Part shown: positions 1 through 10,485 of the stretch, one piece after another
How positions within the stretch are numbered: the stretch's first letter is position 1
Layout: each line of letters opens with the position of its first letter
NCBI RefSeq assembly: GCF_026914265.1
Contig: NC_069133.1
Coordinates: 8,563,937 to 8,627,936, forward strand
Direction of reading: 5' to 3'
Source of the DNA: Mya arenaria
Lineage: Eukaryota; Mollusca; Bivalvia; Myida; Myidae
Length of the DNA stretch: 64,000 nucleotides
Translations under genes and position numbers: made by a program
Notes under the pieces: model-generated
The model's database searches: none
What the model was told of the DNA's origin: nothing
Seen by the model: only the letters and a program-made list of their open reading frames with translations

Positions 1-237
1 TACCGGTATTTGTGACGGTTATGTTTGGTATACAAGTTTCTTTGGTGTTTATCTATTTATTTTGTTAATGTTTAGATCTTAGTGAAATTAAAATTCATGA
101 AGAAGCCTTGTATCCAAATATTGACCTCAGCAATGATGATAAATAATTACAATCTAAATGACCTCAAGACAAAAACACATAGACACAAACCTTGCTGGAG
201 ATGTGGCTACAAGTGGACAATTTTATTTCTCCCCCAG

Positions 238-340
238 GTGAAGACAGCTGTGTTGGCAATGCAGGAGGCCCTGGAAGACCTTCAACAGGGGAATTTAGAG
301 TTAGCCTACCTTAAGTCTAGGAATGCCATCAGGGCCTCAG
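238..340 (+). CDS. PIGS: PIGS exon (third from last)
   Basis: The acceptor ctcccccag lies just before 238 and the donor G|GTATGA follows 340. It encodes a helical stretch ending LKSRNAIRAS. Degenerate copies of its 3' end and donor follow downstream (see 341-900). Confidence 0.85.
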
Positions 341-3300
341 GTATGATACAAGCTTAGGGGCTGGCTCAGTCAGGGACTGGCTCGGCTGAGGGGCTGGCTA
401 GGGTAGGGGCTGTCAATGCAAGAGGGACGAGTGATCAAGCCAAAGTGTGTGGGAGGGGGGTAGCCTTCATGCCATCAGGGCCTTCTGGTAGGTTGGTTAA
501 TATGTAGGGGATGAGTGTGATGTGTCCCTTTAGGACCTTCAATGCAGGAAGTGATATTCAGCCTGTAGTTCAGAAATACCATCAGGGTCAAAGGAAGGCT
601 ACAAGCAGGGTAGGGATGGTTGAGAAGGGGTAGGGGTATGGACAGATGTTGGCGCTAAAACATATACTGCAGGGACCTGGAATCAGCCTATCTCCAGGCG
701 AGGAACATCATCAGGGTATCAGGTATACCATATCCAGGATTTGTGGGGAGGGTTGTCAATATATGAGGTCCTGTAGGACCCAAACAGGTGAATCTTGAGT
801 CAACATACCTGCCACCCAGGAATGCCATCAGGGCTTCTGGTAAACAACAACCAGGGGTGGTTGGGAGGGCTGAGGTAGGAGGGTTAGCAATGTATAAGGC
901 TCTGTAGGACTCAAACAGGTGCCAGGGGCCTATTTTGGTCCCTATTTTTTAATACTATGTTGAGTGCCACAGGCTTATATAAAGTGGGTCATTTTATGAT
1001 TTTACATTGTATAAATGGCCACAATTACAAGGAGACTGTTTCTTTATATAAGTAAACCTTTAACGTAAAAACATATTATGACAATCACTTCAGTAAAACG
1101 GAAACTTTGAAATGTTTACTTGAACATATACATGTCATACGTTTATTTCCTAAATAGCAACATTCTTGAGAACTCAAAATGTTTTGCGCTGGCGTTGTCA
1201 TTTGGTTATATCAGTTTTGGATATAAAAAAACTAATTACTGCAGCACTGTCTATTCTTCCCAGTGTATTTGTTTATAAATGAAGAAATTAAAGCAGGTTG
1301 AATAATGCCTCTTTACAGCTTTTCAATTCCCTACTAGCAAGCAAAAAACTGTGAACTAAAATGCTTTGTTTCTTAAGTATCATGTTCCAACAACCCTAAA
1401 GAATAACAATAAACAGTCAAATGATGATAGCTTTTGTTTCAATGTTGAACAAATACACCACTATTTTAGATTGTGTGTATGTGCAACATTAAACCATCTA
1501 GCTTTATCTGTCTACAGTGATGTAATGGATATGGTCCCTGATTGCAGTGTCTTAAAACTATGATAATGTTATTAAAAAAAAATCTTTTTAGCTTGACTAT
1601 TCGAAGAATAAGGAGAGCTATAATACTCATCCAAGCAACGGCGTCGGCGTCACCCCTTGGTTAAGGTTTTGCGTGCAAGCACACATAGGTTAATATCTCA
1701 GCAACTACCTGAGTTATTGCATTAAGACTTGATACAATGGTACTCAACCATCCAACCTACTTAATTAACCAAGTTTGATAACTCTACTTTTCATTTAATG
1801 CAAATAATAGGCCTTTATTATTTGACTTAGAAATTCTGGTTAAGGTTTTGCGTGCAAGCACACATAGGTTAATATCTCAGCAACTACTTGAGGTATTGCA
1901 TTGAGACTTGATACAATGGTACTCAACCATCCAATCTACTTAATTAACCAAGTAAGATAACACTAGTTTGCATTTAATGCATATTATAGGCCTTTATTAT
2001 TTGACTAAGAAATTCTGGTTAAGGTTTTGCGTGCAAGCACACATAGGTTAATATCTCAGCAACTGCTTGGGGCATTGAGACTTGATACAATGGTACTCAA
2101 CCATCCAACCTACTTAATTTACCAAGTTAGATAATTCTAGTTTGCATTTAATGCAAATAATTGCCCTTTATTATTCGACTCAGAAATTCTGGTTAAGGGT
2201 TTGCATGTGAGCACACATAGGTTAATATCTCAGCAACTACTGGATGAATTGCATTGAGTCTTTATAAAATGGTACTCAACCATCCAATCTACTTAAATAA
2301 CCAAGTAAGATAACTCTAGTTTGCATTAAATTCAAAAAATGGCCCCTTTTTTATTCAACATAGAAATTCTGGTTAAGGTTTTGCATGAAACCTCTTTTAA
2401 GTCAATGCTTCAGCAAATACATCATGTATTGCATTGAAACTTTACACACAGGCTCCCAACCATTTAACCTTCTTATTTAATCAAGTAAGATAACTCTATC
2501 TTTCATATTATATAATTTTTGCCCCTTTATTATGCAACTTAGAAATTGTGGTTAAGGTCTTGCATGTTAGCACACATAGGATAATATCTCAGCAACTACT
2601 TGATGTATTGCATTGAGACTTTATACAATGGTATTCAACCACCCAACCTAATTGAATAATCAAGTTAGATAACTGTGTTTTGCAAATAATGGCCCTTTAT
2701 TATTACACTTAAAAATTCTGGTTAAAATTTTGCATATTACCACATTTATGTTTATATCTCCGCACATCATGTATTGCATTGAAATCTAATCTAACAGTGA
2801 TCCATGCATGTTTCGCCAAAACTTCAATCCTTACACTGAAAAGCGGCGGAATAGTCGAGCGCGCTGTCTCTGTGACAGCTCTTGTTTTATAATTGGTTAC
2901 ATTAAAACAGCTGCTAATGGGCCGTGAATCCTTTAACATGCCTAGAGCATGTACTGTTTCAGTATTAAAGGGACTAGGCATCAGATTATACAATGCAAGA
3001 AAAATAGAAAATTTTCAAAAACTTACAGTAAATTGTCATATTCTTTTAATCATGTAAAATGATGTACTGGCATTATCAGCCTCCTTCTGACTGGCATTGA
3101 CAATTCTAGGCTTGTTTTAAAGGAATACAATTTTTTCCAGTTTTTGGACCATCTGGTGTCTAGTCCCTTTAAGACATTTATTTGTGTATTTCAGAAAAGG
3201 CCTTCTTTGATCCCTCCCTTTTGGAGCTGCTGTATTTTCCAGAAGATCAAAAGTAGGTTCAGTACTTCATTTATCATTTGTAGAAAGTTCTGGGGTGATG

Positions 3301-4255
3301 ATTATGAGAAGGCTGAAGTCTGAGATCAGACTTAAAGTGAAAAACTGCCAATCTTCATTTCATTTTCTATCTAATTCAGTTTCGATGATGAAATTTGCTG
3401 AATTTTATGACTTCAAATTTGAACAATTGTTCATATTTATTTTTATTATACAAATGTAATAAAGATGATTATTTGTTATTTAGTGAAAGTGCTCTCAGAG
3501 TTTTAGTCTGGACTTGGACTTGAGACTGTTTATAAACACTGCCTCTGATTTCTGTATTTTGTACAGTTTAATTTTCAGTTAGGACATAACAATGTCTGGT
3601 TTCAGTAATTGTAGGTATGATCAAACAAAATATCAGATGTCCAGATTTCCTGTGGCAACTAATAAAAAAGAGGTTTTCCAAGAAAAAGATAATAATACGC
3701 TGCTCGTGAAATATAGATTATGGTGCTCACTCATGAAAAGTATTGCGTTCTTAAACTAAAACAAAAATTATTATTAATTTTTTTGTTACATGCCTAATTA
3801 AAAGACAGTTACTTGCAGTTTTTCAGAATAGGGCGCAAATTTGTTTTAAATGTAATGTCAGTTTCGAAATGACTCTGTTAAACTTGTAAGTCAGTGCTGA
3901 ATGCACTGAATTTTTATTTGAACGTTTGAGCGGGGTAGAATTTCAGAACTGAAAATATAAACTGATATTTTCACTACTTGAAACAGTGAAATATTATTTG
4001 ATTTGATCTATCAAACACTGAAAGGCATTTAATAGAATTTTATCAGAAGTTTGTGCAACATATTGACAGACTGATTAGGGATAATTGTCAGATAATATTG
4101 ATATTTTTTACTTCGCAAATTGAATTGTTCATGTCCATACTTTCAGGTTTGCCATATACATTCCACTGTTTTTGCCGATCAGTTTTCCCGTGCTTGCGTC
4201 TTTGTGGCAGGCGGTACAGTGGTGGAGGGGACGGGACAAGTGTAAACAGGAGTGA
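238..4255 (+). CDS. PIGS: PIGS, GPI transamidase subunit PIG-S, C-terminal three exons (gene span)
   Basis: The gene enters the window from the left. Exons are 238-340, 3195-3252 and 4147-4255. Joined, they read from VKTAVLAMQEALEDL through EKAFFDPSLLELLYFPEDQK to FAIYIPLFLPISFPVLASL and a stop at 4253-4255. The block AFFDPSLL..LLYFP(E/D)DQKFAIYIPLFLP matches the C-terminus of PIG-S as I know it. PIG-S is an ER-membrane subunit of the complex that cleaves the C-terminal signal of proteins and attaches the GPI anchor. The final exon is a hydrophobic segment (the second membrane anchor) followed by a short basic tail ending DKCKQE, on the cytosolic side by family topology. Phases agree: exon 238-340 ends one base into a codon, 3195 supplies two, 3252 leaves two and 4147 supplies one. 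A candidate AATAAA lies at 4321-4326. Upstream exons are outside the window. Confidence 0.88.
341..910 (+). repeat. degenerate tandem copies of the PIGS exon end plus 5' splice site
   Basis: The motif ATGCCATCAGGGC, which ends the upstream exon, recurs near 468, 580 (as ATACCATCAGGGT), 705 (as ACATCATCAGGGT) and 821. The copies near 468, 705 and 821 are followed by GGTA-type donor-like sequence, and the one near 580 is not. Other exon pieces such as ggaccttcaa and cagcctatctcca recur between them. Spacing is about 115-145 bp. The copies are no longer open as coding sequence. Confidence 0.7.
911..1650. other. PIGS intron, no feature seen
   Basis: AT-rich intronic sequence with no coding or repeat structure that I can support. 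Confidence 0.5.
1655..2770 (+). repeat. ~179-bp tandem repeat in PIGS intron
   Basis: A unit starting near GGTTAAGGTTTTGCGTG begins close to 1660, 1840, 2019, 2193, 2373, 2552 and 2722. The period is 174-180 bp and there are about 6.2 units. The first three units are nearly identical and later ones progressively diverge. Each holds the phrases cacataggttaatatctcagcaa and tggtactcaaccatcca with small changes. Confidence 0.9.
2965..3172. mobile_element. MITE with TTAA ends (TIR TTAAAGGGACTAG)
   Basis: The left end TTAAAGGGACTAGGCATCAG is matched in inverted orientation by the right end CTGGTGTCTAGTCCCTTTAA. The element is about 208 bp with no ORF. TTAA at both ends fits a TTAA target duplication as used by piggyBac or Kolobok-type elements, but the superfamily is inferred only from that. 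It ends 23 bp before the PIGS exon acceptor at 3194. Confidence 0.75.
3195..3252 (+). CDS. PIGS: PIGS exon (penultimate)
   Basis: The acceptor is tttcag before 3195 and the donor is AA|GTAGGT after 3252. It encodes AAGs of EKAFFDPSLLELLYFPEDQK, the most conserved block of the PIG-S C-terminus. Confidence 0.9.
3253..4146. other. PIGS last intron, no feature seen
   Basis: AT-rich intron bounded by GTAGGT and tttcag. No repeat or coding segment stands out. Confidence 0.5.
4147..4255 (+). CDS. PIGS: PIGS terminal exon (C-terminal membrane anchor)
   Basis: The exon begins after tttcag and reads FAIYIPLFLPISFPVLASL, then WQAVQWWRGRDKCKQE and TGA. The hydrophobic part is the C-terminal transmembrane helix. 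Confidence 0.9.
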
Positions 4256-4320
4256 TGTAATGAAGGACAGCGAACAAACATGCCGCAACAGCAGGGAATG
4301 ACTTTAGAGAGCAGGATAAA

Positions 4321-4326
4321 AATAAA
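4321..4326 (+). terminator. candidate PIGS polyadenylation signal AATAAA
   Basis: A canonical hexamer 66 bp after the PIGS stop codon, in a run of related A-rich sequence. It is a candidate by position only. Confidence 0.45.
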
Positions 4327-4329
4327 AGT

Positions 4330-5500
4330 AAACAGGAGTTGTATAGCAAACGACAGCGAGCATGCCTCGATGGCAGGGATTAAAGTTTAAAAACAGGATA
4401 AAATTAAATCTGAACAGGGGTGAACATACCAATTGCCTTTTCAGAGGGAAAAAGCTGCTTATATATAGATTGTCTGTTTTTGGATGAGATAAAAGTGCAT
4501 TTTTTAACCTTGGCCACAGCAACTCGATAACAGACCAACATATTCTTATAAATCTTGGTACACATGTTACCTGTGACAATTGCACATGTATAGTAAGGCA
4601 TATCACTCTTGTTTGAATACTTCAATTCTGAAAACACAAGAACAGACGAGCATTGGGGTTTGCCCTGCTGTGTTTTTGCTGACATCGCGAGTCTGATTCA
4701 CTCCTGATTGTAAATTCTATTCATATTACATGTGACATGTCTTATCCTGATATCCTCTGAGCTTACATTCTTAAATTGCATTTATGATTTTTGATAAACT
4801 TCTAAATTGTATACATGTTTTTATTTTCATATACAATAATGAATTCAAATGTTTTCATACATTCCCAATCTATGAAAGTTAGATCCTAATATAAGGAAAT
4901 CCAAATACCCTAGTAAAAGAATGTATGCCCTTATGATTGGAGGTTTATTTCTGTTAAGTGTTGTTTTGTTCATGATCGTGCAATGTATTAATCAGTGTTG
5001 CTCTTGTTTTCATTTGACCTTTGTGAAGATCCTCAAATCTGTTGTGTTTCATTTGCAGACTATTTATTGTATGTGTGATTCATGTTATATCTTTTGAAGA
5101 TTATGTTTTTGATTCTGGCTGAAATGCTTTTTGTGTCCTTTATAAAGCCTTTTGAACGACAGGACGTGGTCTTCAAACTTGGTATGCACCTTTGTCATAT
5201 TCATAAGATGACCCCTTTTTGGGTCAAATGTCAGAATCATGGGGACTTACTAAAAAAAAGGCACACATCCGGTTCATGGGAATATTGTGTTAGACACATG
5301 CTTTTTGATGCATATTGGACCAATTGTTAAGAACTTTGTTAAAGTTAACAACGTGATTGACGTTATGGTTGTTAACTTTTAATGTGAAATACTTGACGAT
5401 ATTCTTATATCTTTGAATACAAATGAGTATATCTGAGATAGTTTTCTCAAATCTTGTAAGAAGCACAGCAGATCACAATTGTGACCATCAATCTCCTAGA
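4330..5500. other. intergenic, no gene seen
   Basis: Short open frames exist but overlap each other on both strands and match nothing I recognise. 5140-5300 has phrases like gatgacccctttttgggtcaaatg, reminiscent of the TGACC-rich bivalve repeats further right. Confidence 0.45.
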
Positions 5501-5503
5501 AGT

Positions 5504-6230
5504 TAATGATTGAAAGTTAACGACGATGACCTTAAATGATTGAAAGTTAACGATGATGACCTTAAATGATTGAAAGTTAACGACGATGACCTTAAATGAT
5601 TGAAAGTTAACGACGATGACCTTAAATGATTGAAAGTTAACGACGATGACCTTAAATGATTGAAAGTTAACAATGATGACCTTAAATGATTGAAAGTTAA
5701 CGACGATGACCTTAAATGATTGAAAGTTAACGACGATGACCTTAAATGATTGAAAGTTAACGACGATGACCTTAAATGATTGAAAGTTAACGACGATGAC
5801 CTTAAATGATTGAAAGTTAACAATGATGACCTTAAATGATTGAAAGTTAACGACGATGACCTTAAATGATTGAAAGTTAACGACGATGACCTTAAATGAT
5901 TGAAAGTTAACGACGATGACCTTAAATGATTGAAAGTTAACGACGATGACCTTAAATGATTGAAAGTTAACGACGATGACCTTAAATGATTGAAAGTTAA
6001 CGACGATGGCCTTAAATGATTGAAAGTTAACGACGATGGCCTTAAATGATTGAAAGTTAACGACGATGACCTTAAATGATTGAAAGTTAACAACGATGAC
6101 CTTAAATGATTGAAAGTTAACAACGATGACCTTAAATGATTGAAAGTTAACAACGATGACTTTATTAAATGATTGAAAGTTAACAACGATGACCTTAAAT
6201 GATTGAAAGTTAACAACGATGACCTTAACA
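5504..6230 (+). repeat. 30-bp minisatellite, ~24 units
   Basis: The unit AAATGATTGAAAGTTAACGA plus CGATGACCTT repeats about 24 times with few variants (caatgatg, gatggcc, and one copy with a 4-bp insertion near 6160). Because 30 is divisible by three, the minus strand stays open for 247 codons as repeated LRSSSLTFNH decapeptides. I read this as a by-product of the period. Confidence 0.95.
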
Positions 6231-6393
6231 ATGCTGTTACCGGCAACTATAACAAAGATCTGAACAATCCGCTCATTGTCTTTAAGGTAGATAAGAACTC
6301 ACTGTTTGACTAATTTTAAGGCTATTTTTGTGCCCAGCTTTTTAGATTGGTTCCCATGCAAAAACTGACAATTTATAATACAAAACCTTTAAG

Positions 6394-6721
6394 TTAAAGC
6401 TGCACTTACCATTTCTACAACTCATTTTTTTGTTTAGGAAAGAGCAAATTTTTGCGTAAATATCTGCAAACTAATGATAAAAGATTGCTGACAAAAGGTC
6501 AGAATTCCGTTCGAAAATTAATGTTTTATGGCTTAAACCTAACGGTTTAAGAAAAATGCATAAAACATCAATTTTTGAACTTAAATATAAAAATCTGTGA
6601 TCCAGTTTTTTGTCAGCAGTCTTATATAACTGGTTTCTATGGATTTTCGCAAAAATTGGCTCGTTTCAAGCATTTTTTTTTATAAAAGTCAAAACGTCAA
6701 TCTGTGAGAGTGCAGCTTTAA
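6394..6721. mobile_element. foldback MITE with TTAA ends (TIR TTAAAGCTGCACT)
   Basis: The ends are TTAAAGCTGCACT and its exact inverse AGTGCAGCTTTAA. The two halves are long inverted repeats: agagcaaatttttgcg pairs with cgcaaaaattggctc and attgctgacaaaa pairs with ttttttgtcagcagt. The element would fold into one long hairpin. A related copy lies at 11570-11810. Confidence 0.8.
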
Positions 6722-6764
6722 GTAAATACCTTACCTATGCTGGTCTGTTTAACTTTTCTATTGT

Positions 6765-6865
6765 TTTTATGCCCCCGAAGGTGGGCATATTAAAATCGCA
6801 CCGTCCGTCCGTCTGTCCGTCCGTCCTTCCGTCCGTCCGTGTGTCCGGCTCAATAACTCGTGTCC
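6765..6865 (+). repeat. fragment of a bivalve-type repeat: gcccccgaaggtgggc hairpin plus (GTCC)n
   Basis: The short stem gcccccgaaggtgggc is followed by a stretch of about 50 bp of gtccgtccgtct-type repeats, then ggctcaataactcg. I recognise the combination as a dispersed mollusc repeat, but only a fragment is present. Confidence 0.5.
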
Positions 6866-7743
6866 GGGCTGTAACTTTCCCTTGTTTGCTACATGTATAC
6901 TTAAACATGTGCCTACTCCTGGGATAAGATACAAACCAGTTGTATATGTATTTGAAATCAGTTTTAGTAATTTAATATATGTGAAAAATGTGCTAAATTC
7001 ATGTGTTTTACAAATATAGGTATGTCATATGTGCTATGAGAAGGCAATTATGAAAGAAGATCTTATTTATTTTCTATTTAGAAATCTAACAAAGTTATAA
7101 GGTTACTGAATTGTTATTATGCAATGTTATGGCGTGAACTGTATGTCATGGAGAATTTAAAAAAAAATTTGTATATATTTATGACCTCTATAAACATGGT
7201 GTCTTTTAGACTTCTTTGGCAATATTCACGAATGACTTGACTCTAAGTTTGGGATTTGAAACTTTAAAATGCTTATAGTATTTTCATTGTAGAATTGCTA
7301 TTTAGAGAGCAGTCATAGAAAAATAGCTGCGTATGTTTAAAAAACATTTTACACTAATTCACTCATCTATTTCAAACTCCGACTCATGATGTTGGTGGAT
7401 ACGGGCCCTGATATCAGTCATATTTATGTTTATGTTAAGTGTTATAACTGTTTCGGAATAGATGTACGGTTTAGGTGAATGTAACTAATTTTTGTATCTG
7501 TATAATTGAAAAAAATAAACATTTTTGTAAGGTGTAAGATACACAAACATGTTTTTATAACTCTTTAGCATGATGTTTTAGAAAATATTGGAGAAAGTAA
7601 ATGAATATATGTTGTTTTCACTCACAGCGTTATACTTGCATTTTTCTGACGGCAAAATGCATTTCATATCCGTTACAAAACTTTACCTTATACTGTATAC
7701 ATATCATAGGCTGTACCAGCTGGACAAAAGTCTTTGTAAAGGA
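6866..7743. other. intergenic, no feature seen
   Basis: AT-rich with scattered short frames only. Confidence 0.45.
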
Positions 7744-8440
7744 TGGGGATTTCGTCCGTCTTTGCGGAAATTGGTGTCCGTCTTTGCGGAAATTAGTGGA
7801 TTTTGTCTGTATTTGCGGAACTTGGTGGATTTTGTCCGTCTGCGGAAATTGGTGGATTTTGTCCGTCTGCGGATACTGGTGGATTTTGTCCGTCTGCGTA
7901 AATTGGTGGATTTTGTCTGTCGTTGCGGAACTATGTGGATTTTGTCCATCTTTGCAGAAATTGGTGGTTTTCGTCCGTCTGCGAAAATTGGTGAATTGTG
8001 TCTGTCTTTGCGGAAATTGGTGGATTTTGTCTGTCTTTGCGGAACATGGTGGATTTTGTCCGTCTGCGGAAATTGGTGGATTTTGTCCGTCTGCGGATAT
8101 TGGTGGATTTTGTCCATCTCTGCAGAAATTGGTGGATTTCGTCCGTCTGCGAAAATTGGTGAATTTTGTCTGTCTTTGCGGAAATTTGTGGGTTTTGTCT
8201 GTCTTTGCGGAACTTGACGGATTTTGTCCGTCTGCGGAAATTGGTGGATTTCGTCCGTCTTTGCGGAAATTAGTGGATTTTGTCAGTCTTTGCGGAAATT
8301 AGTGGATCTTGTGTGTCTTTGCGGAAATTGGTGGAATGTGTCCGGCTTCGCAGAATTCGGATGGGATTTCCTTATTTGCAGAAATTTGAATTGGGATTAT
8401 ATCCATCTGCAGAAATTGGTAAGGGGAATATGTTTTGGAG
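7744..8440 (+). repeat. ~27-30-bp minisatellite (ttggtggattttgtccgtctgcggaa)
   Basis: About 24 diverged units of ggaaattggtggattttgtc joined by ccgtctgc or tgtctttgc, so the period alternates between 27 and 29-30 bp. Several frames on both strands stay open over hundreds of bases, including plus-strand frames of 209 and 233 codons, because the unit lacks stops. No protein family is visible. Confidence 0.9.
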
Positions 8441-8654
8441 ACTTTGCTACACTCATACCTGTTATTTACGAAGTGATCAAACAAGTTACATTTATAATCA
8501 CAGTGAAAAAAAAAGAGGTTTGCAAATCACTACTTGTAGGGGTACGTGTACGTGTGGACTTCCGTTTTGTGCACTACGTCATCATGGTGCAATTTCAGAA
8601 CGGCCTGTACGGTAGCACGTGGGGATTGATTCATTCGGTAATAAGCAAACCTAC

Positions 8655-9330
8655 ACGTTCCAAGTTTAAATTGCAATTTTGTAATCGACTATTAAACTGA
8701 ACTGCAGCTACACCTAGAATAACACGTACCCCTTTATATAACCTATGTTTAAATTGCAATTTTGTAATCGACTATTAAACTGAACTGCAGCTACACCTAG
8801 AATAACACGTACCCCCTTATATAACCTATGTTTAAATTGCAATTTTGTAATCGACTATTAAACTGAACTGCAGCTACACCTAGAATAACACGTACCCCCT
8901 TATATAACCTATGTTTAAATTGCAATTTTGTAATCGACTATTAAACTGAACTGCAGCTACACCTAGAATAAAAAGTACCCCCTTATATAACCTATGTTTA
9001 AATTGCAATTTTGTAATCGACTATTAAACTGAACTGCAGCTACACCTAGAATAACACGTACCCCCTTATATAACCTATGTTTAAATTGCAATTTTGTAAT
9101 CGACTATTAAACTCAACTGCAGCTACACCTAGAATAACACGTACCCCCTTATATAACCTATGTTTAAATTGCAATTTTGTAATCGACTATTAAACTGAAC
9201 TGCAGCTACACCTAGAATAACACGTACCCCCTTATATAACCTATGTTTAAATTGCAATTTTGTAATCGACTATTAAACTGAACTGCAGCTACACCTAGAA
9301 TAACACGTGCCCCTTTATATAACCTATGTT
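8655..9330 (+). repeat. 83-bp tandem repeat, ~8 units, almost identical
   Basis: The unit runs tttaaattgcaattttgtaa, cgactattaaactgaactgc, agctacacctagaataacac, gtacccccttatataacctatg. About eight copies have only isolated differences (aaaagtacc, ctcaactgc, cacgtgccc). The first unit begins inside cctacacgttccaagtttaaattg near 8650, which may be the sequence from which the array grew. Confidence 0.95.
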
Positions 9331-9955
9331 ATAATAATAATACGTTTTTGAGTGAAGTGAAATGTTTTATTGTACAAGTTTTACAATATACGTATATTCA
9401 ATAAACAAGAGGTATTAACTCAATCTGTTAATTACCAAGCAAACATTTGCGAGTATTTTACATAAAAAGTACATGCAAGGGAAATATTACATATGCATTT
9501 TGAATATGACATTGTATTTTATGGAATGTTATGTAGAAGCAGACGCTTAAACCTAACACAGAGTCTCTATCATGTGGCCTTGAGTGCTTTAATCTTTGAA
9601 TAAAAAATATTCAACCATTACATTATTTTTGAAAGATGATCATGTTTCAGAAATCGTTATTTTCGTAAGTGTTCTGTAAAAGGGTACATGGATTGTCATA
9701 GTAAAAATCCCTACCTGAATGCGCATGTAATCGATTTAAAAATCAATGAAGTCATGAAAAGTATATCTACAGAATGATATGCTGTTATAAATTTGTTCAA
9801 ATTTACAAGCTCCGTCGCAAAGCCTTCTGAGCAATTCCAGAAAAAGGTCGTTAAATACTCTCAGATTCAACGATATTCAAACTCCCCTTTTAGATATGCG
9901 AGTGACGCCTTCTAGCGAAAACGCGGACGTGTTAAGCTAAAAGCAGATGAAAGGG
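9331..9955. other. intergenic, no feature seen
   Basis: No coding or repeat structure recognised apart from TTTATT at 9956-9961, a possible AATAAA on the minus strand about 320 bp beyond the channel gene stop. Confidence 0.4.
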
Positions 9956-9984
9956 TTTATTAGCGTCTATGAGTTGTTAAGGTC

Positions 9985-10295
9985 AGAATGTAGATGCTTT
10001 GCCGCTAGTAGCCATTTAGTATATGAGTTGCAGCTAGGAAGCGTTTTGTAGTTGAGGCCCCACGAATAACGGTTTAGTACATAAGTGGCCGCCAGTAGGC
10101 GTTTAGTTCATAACTAGCGTTTACTTCATGAGTGGTCGTTAGTAGCCATTTACTAGATGTGTTTCCGCTAGAAGCCGACGTTTAATATATGAGTCGCCAT
10201 GAGTAACCAATCTGAAGAGACAATAACGAATAGGTAGCGAGTGACCGCTAGTAGCGAGTGGCCGTTAGTAGCGATTGACTGCTAGTAGCGGGTGG
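9985..10295. repeat. degenerate array of (gt)ggccgctagtagc-type units reaching the channel gene stop codon
   Basis: Diverged units such as gccgctagtagccatttag, gtggccgccagtaggc and gtgaccgctagtagc recur. They become cleaner toward 10290, where the last units overlap the final codons and TAG (10282-10284) of the minus-strand channel gene. This suggests growth from the 3' end of that coding exon. Confidence 0.65.
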
Positions 10296-10485
10296 CGAGG
10301 GGCAGCAAAAAGAAAAATGTGAGAGAAGCCTGGGAGCCGAGGAAGGAGAGAAAGAAGAAAAAGTCGAGCATGCGTGCCACGTCCGGCCACTCGACTTCCG
10401 GGTATGGGTCCCGCGGGGGCTTCTGGAGGCAACGGCACACCTGGCACCCCACCACCCGCACCACCGTCTTCATCCAGTTCGGCAC
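10282..10485 (-). CDS. channel gene exon 4 (short loop, M4, stop)
   Basis: The acceptor cctcag precedes 10485 and TAG ends at 10282. The exon encodes VPNWMKTVVRVVG, a Cys-rich CQVCRC stretch, an amphipathic segment and the Phe-rich M4 DFFFFLSFLG, ending LATRY. Its end lies inside the 9985-10295 array. Confidence 0.88.
   Translation of the reverse strand: MPNWMKTVVRVVGCQVCRCLQKPPRDPYPEVEWPDVARMLDFFFFLSFLGSQASLTFFFLLPLATRY

Noticed and set aside
1366-1563. 65-codon plus frame in the PIGS intron
   Set aside because: No motif, lies within an intron and has no splice context.
7588-8700. Long overlapping plus-strand open frames of 209, 233 and 158 codons
   Set aside because: They lie in the ~27-30-bp minisatellite, where stop-free units keep several frames open on both strands; the peptides are only repeat translations.
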